Assembly: GCF_005047355.1 (NCBI RefSeq)
Contig: NZ_SUMC01000050.1
Coordinates: 1 to 60,253, forward strand
Reading direction: 5' to 3'
Length of the DNA stretch: 60,253 nt
From: Actinacidiphila oryziradicis
Lineage (GTDB): Bacteria > Actinomycetota > Actinomycetes > Streptomycetales > Streptomycetaceae
The translations under genes were made by a program, and so were the position numbers. Below the pieces are notes generated by a model. The model ran no database searches. It was not told the origin of the DNA and worked only from the letters and a program-made list of their open reading frames with translations. Each line of letters starts with the position of its first letter. The first letter of the stretch is position 1. Of this stretch, positions 15,505 to 24,349 are shown one piece after another.

Positions 15505-16383
15505 CTAGAGGCGGCCGGGCAGGAGTTGTTCGGTCCAGATGCACTTGCCGGTGGTCGTGTAGCGCGCTCCCCAGCGGTGGGAGACCGCGGCGACCAGTTG
15601 GAGCCCGCGGCCGCCCTCGTCGGTGTCGGCCGCACGGCGGATGCGGGGTGTGGTCGGGCTGCCGTCGGAGACCTCGCAGATGAGGCACTGGCCGCACAGC
15701 AGACGCAATTGGATGGGCCCCTTCACCTCGCCGAGTCCGGTGAGCCCCGCCTGGTGGCAGGAGCCGTCCGGCACCCGCCTCCAGCAGGCCATGGGGGCAG
15801 TCGAGGTCGGTGTCTGGGAGTCGGACCTTCGCCGCCGCAGACGCTCGGCGGCCAGCGCCTGGAGAAACAGTCGCTTCTCCGTATCCGGCTCACCGGGCGT
15901 GGCCATCAGGACGGACAGCGCTCCGATCGGCAGGGGGACAGCCGCCAACCCGGTGCCCACCAGGAATGTCCTGGGCGATTGCCCCGGCTCGGCCGATTGC
16001 CCGGACACACCCCCGTCGCGAGTTCCTACCCGGGCCGCCACGCTCCGGGCCGGACGCCGCAGAAAGGCTCCGCCGCGCACAGCTAGGACCGGGGCCACCG
16101 TCTCGCCCCACGCCACGTTCTCCCACGCCTGGGCGAGGGGCGGAGGGAGTCCGCTGACCACCGCCAGGCGGAGCCCGCCGTCCCCCGCGCTGCCCAGATG
16201 CACCATGCCGCCCAGCCCGCCGAGATCGGCCACCGCCTGGTGCAGCGTGTAACGCAGCATCTCCGTGTCGCTCAGGCCGTCGGCTGCCGCCAGCAGACGC
16301 AGCCGCTCCTCCCGCACCCACTGTGCTGGGGCATGTGCGACTCGAGCGGGATTTTCCCTCGCACTCACTCCATCACCCGCCAC
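15505..16383 (-). CDS. GAF/ATPase-domain regulator, internally shortened
   Basis: A 292-residue protein. The N-terminal ~180 residues look like a GAF-type sensor (ADGLSDTEMLRYTLHQAVAD, then FLVGTGLAAVPLPIGALSVL). The last ~75 residues are the C-terminal half of a Streptomyces serine-kinase-like ATPase domain (IQLRLLCGQCLICEVSDGS, DEGGRGLQLVAAVSHRWGARY, TTGKCIWTEQ). The usual PP2C/SpoIIE domain and the N-box half of the ATPase are absent, replaced by a low-complexity stretch (SDSQTPTSTAPMACW). I read this as an in-frame deletion in a longer GAF-SpoIIE-HATPase protein; ATP binding is doubtful. Start is a GTG at 16383 and is uncertain. It is not obviously linked to the catabolic genes. Confidence 0.55.
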   Translation of the reverse strand: MAGDGVSARENPARVAHAPAQWVREERLRLLAAADGLSDTEMLRYTLHQAVADLGGLGGMVHLGSAGDGGLRLAVVSGLPPPLAQAWENVAWGETVAPVLAVRGGAFLRRPARSVAARVGTRDGGVSGQSAEPGQSPRTFLVGTGLAAVPLPIGALSVLMATPGEPDTEKRLFLQALAAERLRRRRSDSQTPTSTAPMACWRRVPDGSCHQAGLTGLGEVKGPIQLRLLCGQCLICEVSDGSPTTPRIRRAADTDEGGRGLQLVAAVSHRWGARYTTTGKCIWTEQLLPGRL

Positions 16384-16436
16384 TTACGTAACGTGACAAG
16401 ATTAATATTTCTTATCAAATACGATGAAGTGAATGA

Positions 16437-17933
16437 TCAGCCCTCGGTGCTGTCCGGGAACTGCCGCGCGACCTCGCGGCGGTCGACCTTGCCTGAGGCC
16501 GTCAGCGGCAGCTTCTCGTAGATCACCCACCGTTCGGGAACGGCGTAGTCGGGAAGTCGCGCCGCGAGGTGGTTGCGAGCGGCGTGTTCGTTGAACACGG
16601 AGTCGGGACGCGGCTCGACCGCTGCGGCCACGCGCTGCTGGAGTACGGGGTCCTCAATGCCGAACACCACGACCTGGCCGACGTCGGGGCGCTGCGCGAT
16701 GCAGGACTCGACGTAGGACGGCAGGACCTTCTCGCCGCCGCGGTTGATGACGTCGTCGACGCGTCCGGTGAGCCACAGCAGCCCGTCGCCGTCGAGGTGA
16801 CCGAGGTCTCCGGTGCGGAGCCACTGGCCGCGGAACTTCTGTTCGGTGAGGGCGGGTTGGCGCCAGTAGCCGGTCATCCGGGTGGGGCCGGCGACCCAGA
16901 CCTCGCCGGGCTGCCCGGGGGGCTGCTCCCGGCCTTGGTCGTCCACGACCTTGAGCTGTACGCGCGGGGCCGGCAGGCCGACGGACTCCCCCTTGGAGGC
17001 AACGAGTTCGTGTGGCAGGAAGCTGCAGATGGAGGTGAACTCGCTGAGCCCGTAGGCGTGGGTGAGCCGAAGATGTGGCCAGCGCCCGAGGAGTTCGTCG
17101 ATCCAGGCGGCGGGCATCGGGCTGCCGCCGAAGAAGAGCTTGGCGGCGGGTCCGTAGATGTGCTCGGCCTCATCGGACATCATGAGCATGCGCAGGATGC
17201 TCGGGACGGCGGCGAGGAAAGTGACGGGCCGTTCCCGCAGTTCGGCGATCGCGTCGCCGGTACGGTACTTCGTCAGCAGATGGGTGCAGCCGCCGGCGAC
17301 CAGCATGTGCCCGAACTGGTCGTTGAATCCCGTGTTGTGGAAGACGGGGACGAGGATCAACGTGCTGTCGTCCTGGGTGCTTCCGTGGAACTCGGCGACC
17401 GCCAACGCCCCCTTGTAGAGGGCCTCGTGGCTGAGCACCGCGCCCTTGGGGGCGCCGGTGGTGCCGGAAGTGAAGCTGATGAGGGCGATGTCCTGGGGGA
17501 CGGGGACATCCGGGACCGTGGATTCGCCCCCCTGGGCGGTACGGACCAGGTCACCGAGTTCGATCACCGCCCGGCCCGGCCGGGGCACTTCCCGTACGAG
17601 ATCCGCGTGGGCGGCGTCGTGCAGGACGGCCCTCGCCTCCAGCCGGTCGCACTGGTCGCTCAACTGGCTGGGACTGAGGCGGTTGTTGGCCGGGGCCACG
17701 ACGATGCCCAGGCGCAGGCACGCCAGGTAGGCCGTGATCCAGGCCATGCTGTTGAGGCCGATGAGGACGACCCGGTCCCCCTTGCCCGCGCCGCGCGCCG
17801 CCAGCGACGCGGCGACGCGGTCGACGCTCGCGTCCAGTTCGGCGTAGGTAAGGTGCTCGGTCCCGTGGCGCAGGACCACCCGGTCCGGGGTCTGGCGCGC
17901 CCAGTGCCGCAGGGCCGCAGGCAGTGTCTGCAC
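16437..17933 (-). CDS. Acyl/aryl-CoA ligase (ANL superfamily)
   Basis: A 498-residue ligase. Motifs: SFTSGTTGAPKG, the substrate region VFHNTGFNDQFGHM, YGLSEFTS, GQWLRTGDLGHLDGDGLLWL, GRVDDVINRGGEKVLP and LTASGKVDRREV with the catalytic Lys. GTG 17933 (VQTLPAALRHWARQ) is preceded by GGAG and gives a normal N-terminus; the longer open frame overlaps the upstream gene. It is the last gene of the 11-gene minus-strand operon, 25 bp after its neighbour. Its expected job is CoA activation of an acid released by the upstream amine-degrading steps. Resembles the feruloyl/medium-chain ligase group; substrate unknown. Confidence 0.87.
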   Translation of the reverse strand: MQTLPAALRHWARQTPDRVVLRHGTEHLTYAELDASVDRVAASLAARGAGKGDRVVLIGLNSMAWITAYLACLRLGIVVAPANNRLSPSQLSDQCDRLEARAVLHDAAHADLVREVPRPGRAVIELGDLVRTAQGGESTVPDVPVPQDIALISFTSGTTGAPKGAVLSHEALYKGALAVAEFHGSTQDDSTLILVPVFHNTGFNDQFGHMLVAGGCTHLLTKYRTGDAIAELRERPVTFLAAVPSILRMLMMSDEAEHIYGPAAKLFFGGSPMPAAWIDELLGRWPHLRLTHAYGLSEFTSICSFLPHELVASKGESVGLPAPRVQLKVVDDQGREQPPGQPGEVWVAGPTRMTGYWRQPALTEQKFRGQWLRTGDLGHLDGDGLLWLTGRVDDVINRGGEKVLPSYVESCIAQRPDVGQVVVFGIEDPVLQQRVAAAVEPRPDSVFNEHAARNHLAARLPDYAVPERWVIYEKLPLTASGKVDRREVARQFPDSTEG

Positions 17934-17958
17934 TGACTCGCTCCGATCCTCAGGTCCG

Positions 17959-19107
17959 CTAGGCCGCGGATATGGGTTGCGCCCGCGCGATGCGGCCGCC
18001 TTCGCCGGCAAGGGAGACAAGGATCTCCTCGTAGAGCGGCAGCGCGATGTCCCAGCGCAGCGCCTCGGGGCCCCAGGCACCCGCCTCGGCGCCGTGCTCC
18101 ATGAGCACCACTGCCGCCACGGCGGCGCCGAGCCCGGTGGTGCGGGACATGGCGGCGGCGTCGGTGATGACGAGCGAGTCGAGGACCTCCTTGCCCTTGA
18201 GCGCCTGGACCAGGACCCCCGAGGCGGAGTTGGCCTGCTTGGCGGGCTTGCTGTTGTAGCGGGCCCACAGCAGCTTCCACAGGAACTCGGCGGGTTCGAC
18301 GGCCGTGCCGTCGATGTCGACCGTCACGTCGGTGTAGCCGAAGCCGATCCGGCCGAGCGTGGAGAAGGCGGCGTTGGCCCAGGCGGGCTGCAGGGTGCCC
18401 TTGCAGCTGGCGTAGGTCAGCCTGGGGTAGTGCCGGGAGAGCGTGAGGGGTTCGGGGTGTGCGGTGTCGTACGCCTCGATGACGCCCAGCGACTGGGGGA
18501 ATGCGTACGACGCGGCGGTCGCCGGTACGAAGCCGGGTGACTTCGCCCAGGCACCGTCCTGCCAGACCGGGCAGGGGTTGACGGCCATGTGCAGCATGTG
18601 CCGCAGCGGGGCGAGGCCGCCGGGGTCGCCGTCGTGGACGAGCCAGACGACCTGGACGCCGTCCGTGGTCGGCTGCTCGGACAGCAACCGGCTCGCCATC
18701 CAGTTGGACACGCCCGGTGACAGCCCGGCCCCGGTGATCAGAGGCAGGCCCGCCTTCTTCGCCTCGTCGTGCAGGGCCAGGATGGCCTCGGTGCCCTCCA
18801 CGTCGTCGCAGATGTCGACGTAGGCCGCGCCTGCCGCCAGGGCGGCGCGCGCGACCGCGTCGGAACCGGTGAAGAAGGGGCCGGTCAAGTTGACGACGGC
18901 GTCGACGCCCGTCAGGTCCACTTCGCCCTTCGACACATCGGCGATCCGGCCGGTCACCCGGCCCGGGTCCAGCGACTCCGCGTGCTTGACCGCTTCCTCG
19001 GCCCGGTCGAGGGCCACGAACTGCGTATCGGGCAACTGCTTGAGCAGAATATCCAGGGCACTGCGGCCCATGTGCCCCAATCCGACCACTGCGACGGTGC
19101 GCTTCAT
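17959..19107 (-). CDS. Saccharopine dehydrogenase-like NAD(P) oxidoreductase
   Basis: A 382-residue protein with an N-terminal Rossmann fold (VAVVGLGHMGRSALDILLKQ, residues 4-23). Further hallmarks are VDAVVNLTGPFF, GAAYVDICDDVEGT and ITGAGLSPGVSNWMA, typical of the saccharopine dehydrogenase/LYS9-like family. The C-terminal domain matches related 'saccharopine dehydrogenase NADP-binding' proteins. ATG 19107 (MKRTVAVVG) is chosen because it puts the nucleotide motif at the N-terminus. The family reduces imines between an amino and an oxo acid or the reverse. In this operon it may oxidise an amine or amino acid intermediate (inference). Confidence 0.8.
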   Translation of the reverse strand: MKRTVAVVGLGHMGRSALDILLKQLPDTQFVALDRAEEAVKHAESLDPGRVTGRIADVSKGEVDLTGVDAVVNLTGPFFTGSDAVARAALAAGAAYVDICDDVEGTEAILALHDEAKKAGLPLITGAGLSPGVSNWMASRLLSEQPTTDGVQVVWLVHDGDPGGLAPLRHMLHMAVNPCPVWQDGAWAKSPGFVPATAASYAFPQSLGVIEAYDTAHPEPLTLSRHYPRLTYASCKGTLQPAWANAAFSTLGRIGFGYTDVTVDIDGTAVEPAEFLWKLLWARYNSKPAKQANSASGVLVQALKGKEVLDSLVITDAAAMSRTTGLGAAVAAVVLMEHGAEAGAWGPEALRWDIALPLYEEILVSLAGEGGRIARAQPISAA

Positions 19108-19133
19108 ACCGGCCTCCAGCCAATAACCGATTC

Positions 19134-20171
19134 TTAGGTGAGAATCCCGGGGGTGACATAGCTGTGCATCGGCATCGACCGGTAGCGCAGCGGCGGCAGC
19201 TGATCCGGGGTGACGAAACCGGCGGGGGCATTGATGACGTCCGGGATGCGGTTCACCCATTGGGTGCATGTCGTCGTATAGCTGGGGACCACACCGTTGT
19301 CGAGGAACAGGTCGGGCTCACCCTTGATGACCCACTGATTCATGTCACTCTCTCCGCTGCCGAAGATATAGCCCGACATCTCGAAGGTGAAGGTGGGCCC
19401 TTCGACGGTGCGCATGACGTCGATGTCGGAGTAACCGATCACCGTGCCCTTGGAAAAGGTGGTACCGATGCTGTTGGAGTGCCGGTCCTCCTCAGCGACG
19501 ACCGGGCTGATCTCGGTCTTCCATTCCTTCGGCGTCAGACCGGTGGCCTGGGCCAGTGCCGCGAGCAGATTTCCGCCGAAGGTCGGCGGACGGGACTCGG
19601 AGTTGATGGACTCCTGGAACTGCTCCAGGGTTTCCCCGACATGCTTGCTCTGGATGATCTCGGCGCCGTATTCGTCGGCGTTCCAGGTCGCTTTGCCGTA
19701 CACGGAGTCGATCCGGTGCGCGGTGCCCAGGAGCGCGCTGACCTGGTGGAGCCAGAAGGAGTCCTGATGGCCGGAGCCGGTGATCGTCGCGCCGTGCTGC
19801 TTGGCCAGCGCGTCCAGTTCGGCGGCTATGGCCGGTGACGAGGACCAGGGGTAGAGGGATTCCTCCGAGATCGTGACAACATTGGCGCCGTGCCGTACAC
19901 AGAGCGTGAGCTGTTCCTGGATCTCCGGCAGGAAACTCTGGGTCGCGTGCAATACGACATCCGGCCGCTGGGTCGCCAGCACGTGCTCGGCGTCCGCCTC
20001 GATCGGCACACCGATATATCCTATCTCCGCGAACTCCCCGAGGTCGCGGCCGACTTTACTGGGGTTCCGGGCGATGGCGCCCACGATCTCCACGTCTTTT
20101 TCGGTCATCAGCCTGGTGGCCAGGGCACCCATGGCACCGGCACCGTACACAACCGCTCGAATCCTGCGCAT
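19134..20171 (-). CDS. 2,4-diaminopentanoate dehydrogenase-like amine dehydrogenase
   Basis: A 345-residue protein. The N-terminal dihydrodipicolinate-reductase-like Rossmann domain has VVYGAGAMGALATRLMTEKD and ARNPSKVGRDLGEF. The central part reads DVVLHATQSFLPEIQEQL, VTISEESLYPWSSSP and TGSGHQDSFWLHQ, and the C-terminal part is characteristic of the 2,4-diaminopentanoate dehydrogenase family (ornithine fermentation). Such enzymes oxidatively deaminate an amino group via NAD(P). ATG 20171 is preferred because GGAG lies 6 bases upstream; ATG 20183 is in the same frame. It is 24 bp from the preceding stop in the operon. Substrate unknown; likely an amine-bearing pathway intermediate. Confidence 0.72.
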   Translation of the reverse strand: MRRIRAVVYGAGAMGALATRLMTEKDVEIVGAIARNPSKVGRDLGEFAEIGYIGVPIEADAEHVLATQRPDVVLHATQSFLPEIQEQLTLCVRHGANVVTISEESLYPWSSSPAIAAELDALAKQHGATITGSGHQDSFWLHQVSALLGTAHRIDSVYGKATWNADEYGAEIIQSKHVGETLEQFQESINSESRPPTFGGNLLAALAQATGLTPKEWKTEISPVVAEEDRHSNSIGTTFSKGTVIGYSDIDVMRTVEGPTFTFEMSGYIFGSGESDMNQWVIKGEPDLFLDNGVVPSYTTTCTQWVNRIPDVINAPAGFVTPDQLPPLRYRSMPMHSYVTPGILT

Positions 20172-20195
20172 TCCGGTCTCCATGGGGGTTCAGTA

Positions 20196-21200
20196 CTACA
20201 GCCGCACGAGCATTTTTCCGAGGTTGGCGCCTCGGAAAGTGTTGAGAAGAGCGTCGACGGCGTTGTCGAGCCCGTCGACACAGGTCTCCTTGTAGGTCAG
20301 GCGGCCATCGGCCAGCCATTCGGTGGCCAGCGCCCGGTATTCGTCGGCGAGATCCTCGTTGTCGTAGACGATGAATCCCTGGAGCTTCAGCCGCCGGACG
20401 ACAGAGAGCCCCAGGTTCCTGGGCCCGGCGGATGCCTTCTCGCTGTTGTACGTCGCGATGGAACCGCAGAGCGCGAGGCGGCCGAAGTCGCGCATGTGAG
20501 TGAGCGCGCCCTCGAGGTGGTCGCCTCCGACGTTGTCGAAGTAGACGTCGATGCCGTTCGGGGCATGTTTGGCCAGTTGTCCTACGACCGGCCCGTCGTG
20601 GTAGTCGAAGGCCGCGTCGAAGCCCAGCTCGTCGAGGAGATAGCGGACCTTCTCCGGTGAGCCGGCCGAGCCGATGACCCTGGACGCGCCGAGGTTGCGC
20701 GCGATCTGGCCGACGGCGCTGCCGACGGCCCCCGCAGCCCCGGAGACGAAGACGATGTCGTCCTTTTTCAGTTCGGCCATGCGCACCAGGCCCGTATAGG
20801 CGGTGAGGCCGGTCATGCCCAGGACGCCGAGGTACGCCGACGCCGGAGCGCGGCCGGTGTCGATGGCCTTCGCCCGGGCGGCGTCAAGTATGGCGTGTTC
20901 GCGCCAGCCGTAGTCGTGGACGACCATGTCGCCGACCGCGAACGCGTCATCGGAGGATTCGATCACCTCGCCGACGGCGCCGCCTTCGAGAGCCGCGTCG
21001 ACCGCGAACGGGGCGATGTAGGACCGGCCTTCGTTCATCCGGCCGCACATGTACGGGTCCACCGACATCACGGTGTTACGGACGAGGATCTGCCCGGGGC
21101 CCGGCTCCGGAAGCTCGGCCTCGACCAGACGGAAGTGGTCGTGGGTGGGCCAGCCGGTCGGCCGTGAGGCGAGGTGAATCTCGCGGGTCGTGAGTCTCAT
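20196..21200 (-). CDS. NADP-dependent MDR oxidoreductase (CurA/LTB4DH-like)
   Basis: A 334-residue zinc-independent medium-chain reductase. It begins with HLASRPTGWPTHDHFRLVEA, has LVRNTVMSVDPYMCGRMNEG in the catalytic half, and the nucleotide-binding VSGAAGAVGSAVGQIARNLG. VYFDNVGGDHLEGAL and the C-terminal RLKLQGFIVYDNE are diagnostic of the leukotriene B4 12-hydroxydehydrogenase/prostaglandin reductase group. No zinc-binding Cys cluster is present. Enzymes of this group reduce the C=C bond of enones or enals. The start overlaps the stop of the preceding gene by 4 bp, so it is co-translated in the operon. Confidence 0.87.
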   Translation of the reverse strand: MRLTTREIHLASRPTGWPTHDHFRLVEAELPEPGPGQILVRNTVMSVDPYMCGRMNEGRSYIAPFAVDAALEGGAVGEVIESSDDAFAVGDMVVHDYGWREHAILDAARAKAIDTGRAPASAYLGVLGMTGLTAYTGLVRMAELKKDDIVFVSGAAGAVGSAVGQIARNLGASRVIGSAGSPEKVRYLLDELGFDAAFDYHDGPVVGQLAKHAPNGIDVYFDNVGGDHLEGALTHMRDFGRLALCGSIATYNSEKASAGPRNLGLSVVRRLKLQGFIVYDNEDLADEYRALATEWLADGRLTYKETCVDGLDNAVDALLNTFRGANLGKMLVRL

Positions 21201-22078
21201 GGGGTCTTCCCGTTGAGGATTTCGTGGGTGACGGCCAGCGATTTGTCACCGAGGCCGGCGGCCTGGGCGGCCCTGAGATTGCTGAGGAATCCGCTGAGGA
21301 TGTTCGCGGGCCGGCCGGTCGTCCGGATGGCGTCGGTGACCATCGCCATGGCCGCCTCGTAGGTGTCGACGGTGGCCTGGTCGGTCGCGTAGTCACCGGA
21401 GGTGATCTGCTCCACGCCCTGCAGGATTTCGGCGCGCATCAGCTCCAGCCACCTGATGGCGGGTCCGGCGAGCCGGTCCGCCGGAATTCCGTGGTGGGCT
21501 GCGTAGGCGCTGGCCTCGTAGAAGGCACCGAGCGAGACGCAGAGGAATGCCCCCGTGGCGGCGGTGTCGATGACATTCGCCTCGTGGATGGCCGGTCCGG
21601 TGTGGACCGTGCCCGAGCCCATCGCGGTGAGGACGTCTTTGTACGTGTCCCAGACGGCCTCGGGACCGGAGAGCAGGATGTCCGCGGTGCCGCCGACGTC
21701 CTTGGGGAACGAGAGGACGGCTCCGTCGAGGTAGGTCATGTCCGTTGACGCGAAGGTCTTCCGCATGGCCGCCGCGGCGTCGGCGTCGCCGGAGGTGAGG
21801 TTGACGAACACCGACCCGGGGGCGGCAACCCCGGGAGCTATCGACGTCACGACCTCCTCGACCGCCCGGTAGTCGGAGAGCACCGCGACCGTCACCTCGC
21901 CCCAGGCCACGGCTTCGCCGGGCGACCACACCGTACGGGCACCGGCATCCGCGAGCGGTACGCACTTGGCCGGGGTGCGGTTCCATACGGCCACGTCGTG
22001 CCCGGCGTCCAGGAACGCCTTCGCCACCGCCGATCCCATGAGGCCCATGCCGAGCACGCTGACCCGGGTGGCCGTCAT
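21197..22078 (-). CDS. Imine reductase-like / beta-hydroxyacid dehydrogenase-family protein
   Basis: A 293-residue NADPH-dependent enzyme. The Rossmann motif is LGMGLMGSAVAKAFLDAGHD with WNRTPAKCVPL, FVNLTSGDAD and YLDGAVLSFPKDVGG. These blocks, and the C-terminal helical dimerisation domain, resemble imine reductases (IREDs) more than 3-hydroxyisobutyrate dehydrogenases, because the catalytic Lys region of the latter is not evident. IREDs reduce or oxidise cyclic imines and amines. Its 4-bp overlaps with the aldehyde dehydrogenase upstream and the reductase downstream place it firmly in the operon. Together with the diaminopentanoate-dehydrogenase-like gene it points to an amine substrate. 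IRED assignment is moderate. Confidence 0.75.
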   Translation of the reverse strand: MTATRVSVLGMGLMGSAVAKAFLDAGHDVAVWNRTPAKCVPLADAGARTVWSPGEAVAWGEVTVAVLSDYRAVEEVVTSIAPGVAAPGSVFVNLTSGDADAAAAMRKTFASTDMTYLDGAVLSFPKDVGGTADILLSGPEAVWDTYKDVLTAMGSGTVHTGPAIHEANVIDTAATGAFLCVSLGAFYEASAYAAHHGIPADRLAGPAIRWLELMRAEILQGVEQITSGDYATDQATVDTYEAAMAMVTDAIRTTGRPANILSGFLSNLRAAQAAGLGDKSLAVTHEILNGKTP

Positions 22079-23580
22079 AGCGCGATCCAGGTCATCTTGA
22101 GTGCCGTGAACTTCTCCAGCCCGTGGACGCTCTTGTCCGCGCCGTGGCCGGAGAGTTTGCGGCCGCCGAAGGGGACCGAGGAGTCGCCTTCCTCGAAGCA
22201 GTTGACCCAGACCATCCCGGCGTCGATGGACCGCGACAACCGGTGGGCCCGGCTCAGGTCACTGGTCCATACCGCCGAACCGAGGCCGTAGTCGGTGTTG
22301 TTGGCGATCGCGATGGCCTCGGCCTCGTCGGAGAAGGTGAGTACGGAGAGCACCGGCCCGAAGATCTCGTGCTGGGCGAGCCGGCTGTCGGGGTCGACGT
22401 CCACGAAGACGGCCGGTTCCACGAACCACCCGGGACGGTCGAGAGCCTGGTCGCAGCCGAGGACCAGCTTGGCGGGACTCTGGATGCCCTTGGTGATCTC
22501 GGCCAGCACCTCGTCGCGGTGGCGCCTGCTGGCCAGCGGGCCGAACTGCGTGGCCGGGTCGAGCGGGTCGCCGATGCGCAGGGCCGAGAGGTGTTCGACG
22601 ACGCCTGCCACGACCTCGTCGCGGATGGACTCGTGAACGATCAGCCGCGATCCCGCCGTGCACATCTGGCCCGAGTTGAAGGAGATCGCCCAGGCGGCCG
22701 TTCTGATCGCCTCGGCCATGTCGGGGGCATCCGGGAAGATGATGTTCGGCGACTTGCCGCCGAGCTCCAGCCAGACCGGCTTGGCGTTGGACTCGCCCGC
22801 GTAGGTCAGGAGTTGCTTGCCGACCTCGGTGGAGCCGGTGAAGGTCAGGGTCGCTATGCCGGGGTGACGGCCCAGGGCGGCGCCGGTGACCGGGCCGCTG
22901 CCGGTGACCACTTGGAGCACTCCGGCCGGAACGCCTGCCTGGTGGGCCAGTTCGGCTGCGCGCAGCATGGACAGCGATGACTGGCTGGCGGGCTTGAGGA
23001 CGACGCTGTTCCCGGCGATCAGGGCGGCGGGCACCTTGAATGTCGACAGGGTCATGGGGAAGTTCCACGGCGTGATGGCCGCGATGACCCCGAGCGGTTC
23101 GCGGGTCACGACCGCCAGCGCCTTCCCGCGGCCACGGGGGGATTCGTCTATCAGCTTGTCGGCGAGTTCCCCGTACCACCGGATCAGGTTGATGGTGGTA
23201 CGCAGCTCGATGGACCAGGCGTCGGTGACCGGCTTACCCATCTCCAGCGCCACCAGCAGCGCCATCTCGTCGCGGTGCTCCTCCAGCAGGTCGGCCCACC
23301 GGATCAGGACCTCGCCACGCTCACGCGGCTCAAGGCGCGACCAGACGCCGCTGAGGAACGCCTTGTTGGCGCTCTTGACGATGGCGTCGATGTCGTCTTC
23401 GTCGGCTGCCGGAGTGTGCGCGATGACCTGGCCGTCGCGCGGGGATGTCAGGGGTGAGGTCGCTCCGCTGCGGGCGCCCGTCCAGGCGCCGTCCACCCAC
23501 ATTCCCTGAGGCAGGCGTACGGACCGGAGCAGGCTGAGCCAGTCGTCCTTCGTGGCGGGTGCGGGCTTACGCGTGCTCAT
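22075..23580 (-). CDS. Aldehyde dehydrogenase (PuuC-like)
   Basis: A 501-residue NAD(P)-dependent aldehyde dehydrogenase. It has ITPWNFPMTLSTFKVPAALI, TFTGSTEVGKQ, the general base Glu272 in LELGGKSPN and the nucleophile Cys307 in NSGQMCTAGSR. EIFGPVLSV and VWVNCFEEGDSSVPFGGRK follow near the C-terminus. The start overlaps the stop of the gamma-glutamyl hydrolase upstream by 14 bp. In gamma-glutamylated amine pathways (Puu; Streptomyces GlnA4-type ethanolamine breakdown) this enzyme oxidises the gamma-glutamyl-aminoaldehyde to the acid. That role fits the neighbours here, but the aldehyde itself is inferred. Confidence 0.9.
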   Translation of the reverse strand: MSTRKPAPATKDDWLSLLRSVRLPQGMWVDGAWTGARSGATSPLTSPRDGQVIAHTPAADEDDIDAIVKSANKAFLSGVWSRLEPRERGEVLIRWADLLEEHRDEMALLVALEMGKPVTDAWSIELRTTINLIRWYGELADKLIDESPRGRGKALAVVTREPLGVIAAITPWNFPMTLSTFKVPAALIAGNSVVLKPASQSSLSMLRAAELAHQAGVPAGVLQVVTGSGPVTGAALGRHPGIATLTFTGSTEVGKQLLTYAGESNAKPVWLELGGKSPNIIFPDAPDMAEAIRTAAWAISFNSGQMCTAGSRLIVHESIRDEVVAGVVEHLSALRIGDPLDPATQFGPLASRRHRDEVLAEITKGIQSPAKLVLGCDQALDRPGWFVEPAVFVDVDPDSRLAQHEIFGPVLSVLTFSDEAEAIAIANNTDYGLGSAVWTSDLSRAHRLSRSIDAGMVWVNCFEEGDSSVPFGGRKLSGHGADKSVHGLEKFTALKMTWIAL

Positions 23581-24349
23581 GGGTAGCGATCTCCTTTGCG
23601 AGGAAGGGGGTTCCGGAAGCGGCCGCCGTCAGCCAGCCGAAGGCCGGATCTCCGGACGCCTGCCACTCGGGATGCCACTGGACGCCCAGCACCGGACGGC
23701 CCGGGACCTCGATCGACTCGATGACGCCGTCCGCCGCGCGCCCGGAGACCACGAGACCGCTGCCGCAGACGTCGACGGCCTGGTGATGCCAGGAGTTGAC
23801 CCGCGCGCTGGGCCCATACACCGCCTCGGCCAGCGAGCCGGGCGCGAAGGTCACCACGTGGTCGGCCTCGCCGTCGGTCGGGGCCGCGTTCGGCGAGTAG
23901 TGCTCCACGGAACCGGCGGGAAGGTCGGCAACGAGCCGGCCGCCGAGCGCGACGTTGAGCATCTGATGGCCTCGGCAGACCCCGAGCACCGGCACACCAC
24001 TGGCGATCGCGGCGCGGATCAGTGCCACCTCGTACGCGTCGCGCTCGACATCGTGGGCCATGCTGCTGAGCCGGGGGTCGGCGTCCGCCGCCACCACACT
24101 CTCGTCGCCGCCCCACTGCCGGGGGTGGACGTCCTGGCCGCCGGTGACGATCAGGCCGTCCAGCCGCTCGGCCGCCTCCGCCGAGCCCGCCTCGAAGGGC
24201 AGGTGGACGGGGATGCCACCGGCTTCGGCGACCCGGCTCGCGTAGTCGGAGAAGAAGAAGTCGAAGTGACGCCCGGAGTACCTGGAGTCCATTCGATCAA
24301 GCAGACCGGCACTCAGCCGACGCCCCGTAATACCGATCAGCGGTTTCAT
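23567..24349 (-). CDS. Class I glutamine amidotransferase-like gamma-glutamyl hydrolase (PuuD-like)
   Basis: A 260-residue amidase. It starts MKPLIGITGRRL and has TGGQDVHPRQWGG, the nucleophile Cys125 in GVCRGHQMLNVALGG, NSWHHQAVD, and His226/Glu228 in GVQWHPEWQ, the complete Cys-His-Glu triad. PuuD-type enzymes release glutamate from gamma-glutamyl-4-aminobutyrate or related products. ATG 24349 overlaps the alcohol dehydrogenase stop (TGATG). The open frame continues far upstream to 25171, but that part is the alcohol dehydrogenase gene read out of frame. It completes a ligase / dehydrogenase / dehydrogenase / hydrolase set. Confidence 0.9.
   Translation of the reverse strand: MKPLIGITGRRLSAGLLDRMDSRYSGRHFDFFFSDYASRVAEAGGIPVHLPFEAGSAEAAERLDGLIVTGGQDVHPRQWGGDESVVAADADPRLSSMAHDVERDAYEVALIRAAIASGVPVLGVCRGHQMLNVALGGRLVADLPAGSVEHYSPNAAPTDGEADHVVTFAPGSLAEAVYGPSARVNSWHHQAVDVCGSGLVVSGRAADGVIESIEVPGRPVLGVQWHPEWQASGDPAFGWLTAAASGTPFLAKEIATHEHA

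Noticed and set aside
16569..17936. 455-codon plus-strand open frame
   Set aside because: Shadow of the CoA ligase at 16437-17933; composition rich in Val/Gly/Asp repeats typical of antisense high-GC frames.
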